The position numbers and the translations under genes were made by a program. The notes under the pieces were generated by a model. That model was not told the DNA's origin, searched no databases, and saw only the letters and a list, made by a program, of their open reading frames with translations. Below, in pieces: positions 31,860 through 37,745 of a DNA stretch of 37,745 nucleotides. Where the stretch lies: NCBI GenBank assembly GCA_947245485.1, contig CAMXOH010000005.1, forward strand, positions 1 to 37,745, in the 5' to 3' direction. Source of the DNA: an uncultured Clostridia bacterium. GTDB lineage: Bacteria > Bacillota > Clostridia > Christensenellales > Borkfalkiaceae. The first letter of the stretch is position 1; each line of letters opens with the position of its first letter.

Positions 31860-33278
31860 ATGCGCAATTTTCCGAAAATTATATTTTCAATCAATTTTCT
31901 GAATATATTACTGATTGCGGCAGAATGTGCCGCAATTATTTTTTTATGCCTGTATTTGCCCGCCTTTATGCCCGTTGCGGCGGCGTTTATTATAATATGG
32001 GTTATTACTCTGATTACCGTAATTTTCGCCGTAGGCAGAGGCGGCTCGCCCGAAATTAACTGCTCTACTGCGCTTTTCATAATCGCGTTGCCCATAGCGG
32101 GCGCGCTTGTATTCGCGCTTTCAAGGCTCAGAAAAAAGGAACGCGGAACTTTCACCGTAACTAACGCGCAGCCGCAAGGCGGACTCGAAGCCGCCGCGTA
32201 CGAGTACTGCGGCATATGCGGCGCGGGTTACGACAAAGCAATTTATTTTACGGGCGGAAGCGACTACTTCAACCTGCTGTTCAAAGAAATCGAGCGGGCG
32301 AAAGAATACGTGTATCTCGAATACTTCATAATAAGCCGCGGCAAAATATTTTCCCGCCTTATCTCCGCCCTGCGCACGGCGAAAAGCAACGGCGCGGAAA
32401 TAAAAATCATTATCGACGGAATAGGTTCGGCGTTTAAATCGGGCAGAAAGGAAATGAAAAAACTGAGAGACGCGGGCGCGGAAGTCAAAATATTTCACCG
32501 CCTGCTCCCCCTCGTCTGCATGCGCCTGAATTTCAGAGACCACAGAAAAATCGCCGTTATAGACGGCAAGGCTGCTTTTACGGGCGGCTTCAATATCGCC
32601 GACGAATACGCCAACGTGTCGAGTCCGTTCGGGCATTGGAAAGATACGGGCGTAGCGGTGTACGGCGCGGCGGCGGAAGCGTTTTGCGGAATGTTCCTCT
32701 CCGTATGGCAAGGCGGATACAGGAGCGAAATAAGCGAGGGCGGTAAGTACCGCTGTCTGCCATACTACGACAGTCCACCCGACAGAGCGGGTTTTTGCGA
32801 GAATGCGTACGCTTCGGCGATTAATTCCGCAAGGGAACGCGTGCATATATTCACCCCGTATTTTTGCGCGGGCGAAAAACTTTCCTCCGCATTGGAATTT
32901 GCGGCTATGCGCGGCGTGGACGTGAGGATTATAATTCCGCATATTCCGGACAAAAACTATGCATTCGAGCTTTCAAAGGCGTCCGCGCTTCCGCTCACTG
33001 CGAAAGGCGTGAAGTTCTACGAATACACGCCCGGATTTATGCACGCCAAGAGTATGGTTTGCGACGATACCCTGTTTATCGGCAGTTACAACTTCGACCA
33101 CCGCTCTATGAGATTGAATTACGAATGCGGCATTGCGTTCCGCGGCGAAATTTGCGAAGCCGCCGAGCGGGATTTCTGGAACTGCTTGCGCCTTTCTTCC
33201 CGTCTGTCGCAGGGAAAACTTACAAGGACGAAAAGATTTAAAAGGTTCGTTTTGAAGCTGTTTGCGCCCTTAATGTGA
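31860..33278 (+). CDS. cls: Cardiolipin synthase, second paralogue
   Basis: 472 residues with two N-terminal membrane helices (about 10-33 and 35-58) and two PLD motifs: HRKIAVIDGKAAFTGGFN in the first half and HAKSMVCDDTLFIGSYNFD in the second. The catalytic set H-x-K-x4-D is complete in both. It aligns with the first Cls at 4004 across both domains (RDHRK...DGK and FGHWKD blocks) but is clearly diverged. AAGGG lies about 10 nt upstream. It shares a transcript with the MDR gene. Duplicate Cls enzymes are common in Bacillota, and their division of labour here is unknown. Confidence 0.92.
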   Translation: MRNFPKIIFSINFLNILLIAAECAAIIFLCLYLPAFMPVAAAFIIIWVITLITVIFAVGRGGSPEINCSTALFIIALPIAGALVFALSRLRKKERGTFTVTNAQPQGGLEAAAYEYCGICGAGYDKAIYFTGGSDYFNLLFKEIERAKEYVYLEYFIISRGKIFSRLISALRTAKSNGAEIKIIIDGIGSAFKSGRKEMKKLRDAGAEVKIFHRLLPLVCMRLNFRDHRKIAVIDGKAAFTGGFNIADEYANVSSPFGHWKDTGVAVYGAAAEAFCGMFLSVWQGGYRSEISEGGKYRCLPYYDSPPDRAGFCENAYASAINSARERVHIFTPYFCAGEKLSSALEFAAMRGVDVRIIIPHIPDKNYAFELSKASALPLTAKGVKFYEYTPGFMHAKSMVCDDTLFIGSYNFDHRSMRLNYECGIAFRGEICEAAERDFWNCLRLSSRLSQGKLTRTKRFKRFVLKLFAPLM

Positions 33279-33310
33279 CTTACCGCGTAAAATTGCCGCG
33301 GCGCAGGATA

Positions 33311-33339
33311 TTGACTTGACGGCTTTTAATTGCTATAAT
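33311..33339 (+). promoter_or_regulatory. Promoter of the aldo/keto reductase gene
   Basis: TTGACT (33311-33316), 17 bp, TATAAT (33334-33339). The leader is about 38 nt and carries AAGGAG. Confidence 0.78.
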
Positions 33340-33383
33340 GTAAAAGTAAAAACTTGCTTGCAATGTTTTAAGGAGAAACGCAA

Positions 33384-34190
33384 ATGATACTCAATGAAAA
33401 TTACACGCTCGGCAACGGCTTGACAATCCCAAAAATCGCTTTGGGCACTTGGCAAATGAGCGAGGAACAAGCCGAGCAGGCGTCGCTTGCGGCGATTAGG
33501 ACGGGTTACAGGCATATAGACACCGCGGCGGCTTACTGCAACGAAAAGGGCGTAGGACGCGCGCTCAAAGCCTGCGGAATACCCCGCGGCGAACTGTTCG
33601 TCACAAGCAAAATTCCCGCCGAAATAAAGTCGTATAAACAGGCGAAAGAGAGCATACGCAATTCTCTCGACTATATAGGTTCGGAAATAGACCTTATACT
33701 CATTCATTCCCCCACGCCGTGGGACGAACTGTGGGGCAACGGCAACCGTTATTACGAAGAAAATCTCGAAGTGTGGAAGGCTTTGGAGGAGGAACACAGA
33801 GCCGGCAATATACGCGCGCTCGGCGTTTCCAACTTCAATGCCGACGATATACGCAATATTCTTTCGCATTGCGAAATCAAACCGCTCGTCAACCAGATTT
33901 GCGTATACATAGGCAATGTGCCCAAGGGCGTTATAGAGTATTGCAAGGACGAAAATATTTTAGTCGAAGCGTATTCGCCCAACGCAACGGGCAGACTCAA
34001 AAACAACGCAACGGTAGCCGAAACAGCAAAGAAATACGGCGTGAGCGTGCCCCGGCTCGGAATAAGGTTCTGTCTGCAACTCGGACTTCTTCCCCTCCCC
34101 AAAACCGTTCACGAGGAATATATCCGCCAAAACGCGGACGTGGATTTCAATATCTCCGACGGGGATATGCAACTGCTTTTATCCCTTTAA
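33384..34190 (+). CDS. Aldo/keto reductase
   Basis: A cytosolic NADPH-dependent carbonyl reductase with a TIM barrel; 268 residues matches the short AKR5-like group. The catalytic tetrad is readable: Asp and Tyr in YRHIDTAAAY (about 44-53), Lys in TSKIP (about 76) and His in LIHSP (about 109). ALGVSNFNADDI follows, a family signature. The NADP-binding region near the C-terminus reads LPLPKTVHEEYI. AAGGAG precedes the ATG. It is transcribed alone and its substrate is unknown. Confidence 0.92.
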   Translation: MILNENYTLGNGLTIPKIALGTWQMSEEQAEQASLAAIRTGYRHIDTAAAYCNEKGVGRALKACGIPRGELFVTSKIPAEIKSYKQAKESIRNSLDYIGSEIDLILIHSPTPWDELWGNGNRYYEENLEVWKALEEEHRAGNIRALGVSNFNADDIRNILSHCEIKPLVNQICVYIGNVPKGVIEYCKDENILVEAYSPNATGRLKNNATVAETAKKYGVSVPRLGIRFCLQLGLLPLPKTVHEEYIRQNADVDFNISDGDMQLLLSL

Positions 34191-34221
34191 AAGCATTTAC
34201 TTCTACTGCGGATTAACGCAC

Positions 34222-34250
34222 TTGACACGCGCTCTGCCGTAGGGTATAAT
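34222..34250 (+). promoter_or_regulatory. Promoter of the HAD gene, ATG 6 nt after -10
   Basis: A full-consensus TTGACA (34222-34227), 17 bp, TATAAT (34245-34250), then ATTTTT and ATG. The start codon is at the expected +1. Confidence 0.82.
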
Positions 34251-34256
34251 ATTTTT

Positions 34257-35039
34257 ATGGTTAAATTTATTGCTTCGGATTTGGACGGCACACTGCTTCC
34301 GCCGAGCAAAATTCTGCCCGAAGAAACTTTCGGCGTCATAGACAGGCTTTACGAAAAAGGCATACTATTTGCACCCGCAAGCGGCAGACAGCTACCAAAT
34401 TTAAAGAAACTGTTTGCTCCCGTTCTCGATAAAATAGCTATAATCGCCGAAAACGGCGCGCTTGTGTGGTACGGCGATACTGTCTTTACGAACCCGACGC
34501 CAAAGGACGGCGTAAAACGCGCACTGGCTCTAATCCGCGAGGAAAAGGGTTTATATCCGCTGTTTTCTTGCGCGGAATGCGCCTATTATGAAGACGATTT
34601 TCCGCCTTTTGTAAACGTTGCGAAAAAATCTTATTCTAACGTCGAGCGCGCAAATCTCGACGAAATTGCCGAAACGCAGACGGTAATGAAAATTTCGGTA
34701 TGGGACGAAACTCCGCCGTGCGCGGAACACGGGGGAATTATTCTTCCGCCTAAAATAAGCGGATTGAGAACGGTTGTTTCGGGTTACGACTGGTTGGACG
34801 TATCCTCTCCCACTTCAAACAAAGGCGAGGGGTTGGAAGCGCTTTTGAAAATACTTAAAATAGACAAGAGCGAGTGTATGGCGTTCGGAGACCATATGAA
34901 CGATTTGGAGCTTTTGCAGGCTTGCGGACAGCCTTACGTAACGGAGAACGCATTCCCCGCTCTTCAAGAGATATTCAAAAACCGCGTTCCGTCAAATGCG
35001 GAACACGGAGTATTAACTAAAATAAAAGAATTTTTATAA
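34257..35039 (+). CDS. HAD-superfamily hydrolase, Cof type
   Basis: 260 residues of the Cof/YidA group of sugar-phosphate or FMN phosphatases. Motif I is SDLDGTLL near residue 8 with both Asp. Motif II is in APASGRQ, the lysine is in NKGEGLEALLK, and motif III/IV is AFGDHMNDLELL. The capping domain between is typical. No ribosome site is present and the ATG is predicted to be the 5' end of the mRNA. The phosphoesterase gene follows 11 nt later. Confidence 0.92.
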   Translation: MVKFIASDLDGTLLPPSKILPEETFGVIDRLYEKGILFAPASGRQLPNLKKLFAPVLDKIAIIAENGALVWYGDTVFTNPTPKDGVKRALALIREEKGLYPLFSCAECAYYEDDFPPFVNVAKKSYSNVERANLDEIAETQTVMKISVWDETPPCAEHGGIILPPKISGLRTVVSGYDWLDVSSPTSNKGEGLEALLKILKIDKSECMAFGDHMNDLELLQACGQPYVTENAFPALQEIFKNRVPSNAEHGVLTKIKEFL

Positions 35040-35050
35040 GAGGTGTACTT

Positions 35051-35641
35051 ATGAAGATACTGTTTGCGTCGGATATTCACGGTTCGGCTAAATATTGCAG
35101 ACTTTTGCTCGAAGCATTCAAACGCGAGGGCGCGGATAAACTCGCGCTCTTGGGAGATACTCTCTATCACGGTCCGAGAAACCCTCTGCCCGAGGAGTAT
35201 GCGCCCCAACAGGTTGTGGAGATGCTTACGGAGTTCAAAGACAAAATAATCGGCATTCGCGGCAACTGCGACGCGGAAATCGACGAATGCCTTCTGCCCT
35301 TCCCCCTCTCCGATTATTCGTCGGTATTTACCGACGGGTTGAGCATATACCTTTCGCACGGACACAGAGCCGTTCCCGCGCTCGGCAAAGGCGCGATTTA
35401 CATAACGGGGCACACCCATCTGCCTTTCAACGTAAGACAACCCAACGGTTTTCATCACCTTAATCCCGGTTCGGTATCGTTGCCGAAAGAGGAAAGTCCG
35501 CGCGGGTATATTCTCTATTCCGCACGCTCCTTTACCTTTAAGACTTTGGAAGGCGAGCAGTACGATAAACTCGATTTGCTTATACGCACTCCCATAAGAA
35601 AAAATCCAGTGCTTCACCGTAAAGCAATAAGAAGAAGATAA
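35051..35641 (+). CDS. YfcE/MJ0936-type metallophosphoesterase
   Basis: 196 residues of the calcineurin-like phosphodiesterase fold. Metal-binding motifs in order: SDIHG (residue 8), LGDTLYHG (where many homologues have GDxxxH), GNCD (about 75), SHGH (about 101) and GHTH (about 120), then NPGS. E. coli YfcE of this group hydrolyses phosphodiester model substrates; the physiological substrate is unclear. AGAGGTG precedes the ATG, and it is co-transcribed with the HAD gene. The last 15 residues are strongly basic (HRKAIRRR). Confidence 0.92.
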   Translation: MKILFASDIHGSAKYCRLLLEAFKREGADKLALLGDTLYHGPRNPLPEEYAPQQVVEMLTEFKDKIIGIRGNCDAEIDECLLPFPLSDYSSVFTDGLSIYLSHGHRAVPALGKGAIYITGHTHLPFNVRQPNGFHHLNPGSVSLPKEESPRGYILYSARSFTFKTLEGEQYDKLDLLIRTPIRKNPVLHRKAIRRR

Positions 35642-35657
35642 AAGTTTTAAGTAAAGT

Positions 35658-35690
35658 AAAAGCGCGCCGATTTATCGGCGCGCTTTTGTC
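35658..35690. terminator. Bidirectional terminator after the phosphoesterase
   Basis: A 13-bp perfect stem AAAAGCGCGCCGA/TCGGCGCGCTTTT with a 4-nt loop lies between convergent genes. Confidence 0.88.
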
Positions 35691-35695
35691 GTTCA

Positions 35696-35920
35696 TTAAA
35701 CGTTAAGTAAACGAAGAATGTGCTTTTGTACAATCATAAGGATAAGGTCAATAATCCAAATGATGTTCCAACCCAACAGCAGACGCAGTATACCTGCTAC
35801 GATTTTGCCTTCGCCGAATCTCGTAATCCAGCCGCAAACCCAAGAAGTAATGGGAATGATAGCTAAAATAACACTGACGATATAGCTTAATCCGAAATAA
35901 TCACCTTTTCTACTTGCCAT
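35696..35920 (-). CDS. Small two-helix membrane protein
   Basis: 74 residues with two hydrophobic segments (about 13-33 and 41-62) separated by GWITRFGEGKIVAG. The GKIVAGILRLLLGWNIIWIIDLI pattern resembles small TM2-like membrane proteins, where a glycine-rich loop links two helices; this is only suggestive. AAAGGAGAG precedes the ATG and a strong promoter lies upstream. Transcription is convergent with the phosphoesterase. Function is unknown. Confidence 0.7.
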   Translation of the reverse strand: MASRKGDYFGLSYIVSVILAIIPITSWVCGWITRFGEGKIVAGILRLLLGWNIIWIIDLILMIVQKHILRLLNV

Positions 35921-35950
35921 TATATCTCTCCTTTATTTTATTATATTTAT

Positions 35951-35978
35951 ATTATACCACGCCCGAAAGATATGTCAA
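35951..35978 (-). promoter_or_regulatory. Promoter of the small membrane protein
   Basis: TTGACA (35973-35978), 16 bp, TATAAT (35951-35956) on the minus strand. The leader contains AAAGGAG. Confidence 0.75.
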
Positions 35979-36066
35979 TAATATGATTTAAATTTTAAAA
36001 AAATTTGCCTTATCCGCACTATTCCGCATTAATGAAAAAAACTTTAAGCAATATTCAGTCCGCCCG

Positions 36067-36095
36067 TTTACATTTTGCTTTTTCTGTGATAAAAT
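36067..36095 (+). promoter_or_regulatory. Promoter of the Mrr-like gene
   Basis: TTTACA (36067-36072), 17 bp, TAAAAT (36090-36095). The first ATG after it (36100) opens a 12-codon ORF that ends in the ribosome site of the main gene. Confidence 0.55.
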
Positions 36096-36099
36096 TTTT

Positions 36100-36138
36100 A
36101 TGAGAGAGAATATTTTAAATTACGTAAGGCTATTATAA
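36100..36138 (+). other. Possible leader mini-ORF upstream of the Mrr-like gene
   Basis: The ATG lies 4 nt after the -10 box. It reads MRENILNYVRLL then TAA. Its stop overlaps the TAAGGAG site of the next gene, so it could couple or gate translation. It may be chance. Confidence 0.25.
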
Positions 36139-36147
36139 GGAGAAATG

Positions 36148-37107
36148 ATGGTTAAAAGGAAAATTACTTCCGCAGAAGAGGCGCGCAAAGTAATACTTTC
36201 ACTGAACGAGCGCGGCGCAATAGCGAGGAAAGTTCTGATAAACAAATGCGTCGCTAATTTGGGATACACGAAAGAGGACACGGCGAATGAAGTTTCCGGC
36301 GGAGATTTGAACCTTGCAAAATGCCATTTGGGTTACGCGTTGAATCAGCTTATCCGCGCGGGAAGCATCCGCGAACTCGACGGAGGACAGCTTCAATTCA
36401 CAGACGAAGAGTTTGACAAGGTAAACCTTAAAATAGAAGTGGAAAACATAATTCTTTCGCTTACTGCCGACGACGCTTATACAAAGGAAGAACTTTTAGA
36501 CAAGACTTGTGAAATTTTCTTTGAAAAGCACAGTCGGTTGACGGCGCACAACGACAACAAAAACGCCGTCAAAGGCTATGCGGGCAACTTTATCAACACT
36601 CCATTTATACCGAAATCAAACGGACTGTACGGACGTAAGAAGGAGAGTCTGCGCGAAGAAAACAAGAGATATCTGAATGTGTTAAGCTCGGAAGAATTCG
36701 AAGCGTACAGCGTTAAACTGCTTGAAACTTACTACAATAAGTTTGTCTATATAGGCGGTTGCAAGGGTGTGCACTGCGGCGGAAGCGACGACGGCGGTAT
36801 AGACGGAATTATCGAAGTAAAGGACAATATGCTTGGAAGTTCGGATGCGATTTTTATGCAGGTAAAGCAGAAAAAGAGCGAAAATAAGAACGCTAAGCAA
36901 AACACTATGCACGAACTGCGGGAATTCGGCGGAACGCTCGCCACCCGCCCCGAGGCGTTGAAGGGAATTTTCGTAACCAATATAAGTTACATTCCCAAGA
37001 ACTTTTTGAACGCGTATAAACTTAAACCGCTGATTTTCATTAACGGCGAGCTTTGGCTCGATATAGCGGAGCAGTGCGGGTTCCGCATTGCCGACTACGA
37101 AAACTGA
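36148..37107 (+). CDS. Mrr-like restriction endonuclease-fold protein
   Basis: 319 residues. The N-terminal half (1-130) appears to be one or two winged-helix-like domains. The C-terminal half has a PD-(D/E)xK nuclease core: GGSDDGGIDGIIEV supplies the metal-binding Asp and MQVKQKK the QxK, the Mrr-type variant. Residues from 255 (FVTNISYIPKNF) resemble the Mrr_cat end. No methyltransferase or specificity gene is adjacent, so a modification-dependent type IV enzyme or a repair nuclease is more likely than a classical R-M pair. The second ATG is preferred for spacing from AAGGAG. Confidence 0.78.
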   Translation: MVKRKITSAEEARKVILSLNERGAIARKVLINKCVANLGYTKEDTANEVSGGDLNLAKCHLGYALNQLIRAGSIRELDGGQLQFTDEEFDKVNLKIEVENIILSLTADDAYTKEELLDKTCEIFFEKHSRLTAHNDNKNAVKGYAGNFINTPFIPKSNGLYGRKKESLREENKRYLNVLSSEEFEAYSVKLLETYYNKFVYIGGCKGVHCGGSDDGGIDGIIEVKDNMLGSSDAIFMQVKQKKSENKNAKQNTMHELREFGGTLATRPEALKGIFVTNISYIPKNFLNAYKLKPLIFINGELWLDIAEQCGFRIADYEN

Positions 37108-37127
37108 AAGGCGGCGCATAAATCGAG

Positions 37128-37156
37128 TTGCAAAAAAATATTGTATAAATTATAGA
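37128..37156 (+). promoter_or_regulatory. Promoter of the ferredoxin gene
   Basis: TTGCAA (37128-37133), 17 bp, TATAGA (37151-37156), with a short leader carrying AAGGAG. Confidence 0.5.
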
Positions 37157-37177
37157 AAATATAAGGAGCCGAAATCA

Positions 37178-37375
37178 ATGTCAAAACGCTTATTTATAAA
37201 AAAAGACAACTGCCCTCAAAGCCATGCCTGCCCCTCCGTCAAAGTCTGTCCGGTAGGCGCGCTTTCGCAAGTCGGGTTCAACGCGCCCGTAATTGATTAC
37301 AGTAAATGTATCGCGTGCGGGAAATGCTCCAACTTCTGCCCCAAAAAAGCGTTGGTGCTCGGAGAACAAAATTAA
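37178..37375 (+). CDS. Ferredoxin-like 4Fe-4S protein with an atypical first cysteine set
   Basis: 65 residues. The second half has a standard motif, CIACGKCSNFCP. The first half has only three cysteines with unusual spacing, C12-x5-C18-x5-C24-P (NCPQSHACPSVKVCPVGAL). If C24 serves the cluster of C44, C47 and C50, the other site has C12, C18 and C54, one short of four. The start at 37178 follows TAAGGAG; the track's 30 extra codons come from the preceding gene's end. It stands alone, probably as a small electron carrier. Confidence 0.85.
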   Translation: MSKRLFIKKDNCPQSHACPSVKVCPVGALSQVGFNAPVIDYSKCIACGKCSNFCPKKALVLGEQN

Positions 37376-37390
37376 AAGCGAAACAGCAAA

Positions 37391-37424
37391 GTGCGCGCCG
37401 CAAAAATTGCGGTGCACCCTTTTT
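37391..37424 (+). terminator. Terminator of the ferredoxin gene
   Basis: An imperfect GTGCGCGCCGCAA/TTGCGGTGCAC stem with a 3-nt loop is followed by CCTTTTT on the plus strand, 16 nt past the stop. Confidence 0.7.
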
Positions 37425-37466
37425 ATTACATTTAAACTGTACAAACTTTATTAAACTAACGGTTAA

Positions 37467-37745
37467 TAATAATCCACCCGCATAGCGGAAGGTATTTCAT
37501 TTTCGGGCAATTAGCCCTAATCATTACCAGCTGCGCACAAGTGCGCGTATTTTACACCTGCCAGTCATGCATCATCTTGCTACCCGTCATCGGGTACCGT
37601 CATTGCGTGCCAACTTGGTGGCGCGGCAATCCAGACGTTATGCATTATTTTTACGTAACATACACTTTTCTCGTCATTGCGAGGGAGCAACGCGAACGCG
37701 GCAATCCAGTCATTTTGTTCGTCTTTTCTGGATTGCTTCGCCTAC
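37467..37745. repeat. Composite structured intergenic repeat, copy 2 (runs off the window)
   Basis: This copy matches copy 1 (8008-8205) over about 200 bp, including the GGGC/GCCC, GCGCAC/GTGCGC and ACCCG/CGGGT hairpins. It then skips the roughly 110 bp that hold the right arm of the first palindrome in copy 1 and continues into the second palindrome (37672 onward). The first hairpin is weakened by changes (CATAGCGGAAGG). No gene is recognised from 37425 to the end. Confidence 0.85.

Overview
The window reads as chromosome of a low-to-mid GC Bacillota, most likely an anaerobic member of Clostridia. The evidence is an oxygen-sensitive class III ribonucleotide reductase, FeoAB ferrous iron uptake with a FeoB-associated Cys-rich peptide, DUF1385, DUF975, DUF445 and DUF5685 proteins, AGGAGG-type ribosome sites, and very regular sigma-A promoters (TTGACA-17-TATAAT). 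A more exact placement is not justified from sequence alone. Genes are dense, on both strands, and mostly housekeeping. No phage, transposase, CRISPR array, rRNA or tRNA was recognised. Layout: 1-3640 (minus) holds the start of a ROK-family sugar kinase, then the nucleotide unit nrdD-nrdG-dut, with a tandem 116-bp repeat between nrdD and nrdG and two NrdR-box pairs on two tandem promoters upstream. 4004-8010 holds a cardiolipin synthase, an HNH-type protein, a membrane-anchored EEP hydrolase and a two-TM protein. 8008-8404 is a structured composite repeat whose second copy closes the window (37467-37745). 8524-10430 carries a 52-residue ORF missing from the track, a decayed ABC transporter and a DUF445 protein. 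10476-15311 (minus) is a six-gene, tightly coupled operon: trpS, DUF5685, a J-like/TPR/Cys-tail protein, a membrane protein, a TPR/Cys-tail protein and an RlmCD-type rRNA methyltransferase. 15510-18828 (minus) holds thrC, a small P-loop ATPase and an aspartate-type aminotransferase. 19125-22343 (plus) is a large secreted, C-terminally anchored transglutaminase-like surface protein. 22423-26103 (minus) is the iron module: feoA-feoA-feoB-Cys-rich peptide plus an upstream DtxR-family regulator, with two similar candidate operators flanking the feo promoter. 26144-27182 holds a divergent small HTH regulator and a DUF975 membrane protein. 27269-30601 (minus) is a translation block: rpmE, a DUF1385-PrmC fusion and prfA. 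30809-35641 (plus) holds an atypical zinc alcohol-dehydrogenase homologue, a second cardiolipin synthase, an aldo/keto reductase, a HAD phosphatase and a YfcE-type phosphoesterase. 35696-37375 holds a small membrane protein, an Mrr-like nuclease and an atypical ferredoxin. The least described element is the trpS-downstream cluster. An isoprenoid-synthase-like DUF5685 protein sits between trpS and two related proteins ending in nine-cysteine tails, one with a J-like domain lacking HPD. A second recurring pattern is that several genes have their start codon only 6-9 nt after a good -10 box, which predicts leaderless mRNAs. All functions are inferred from motifs read by eye; no database search was run.
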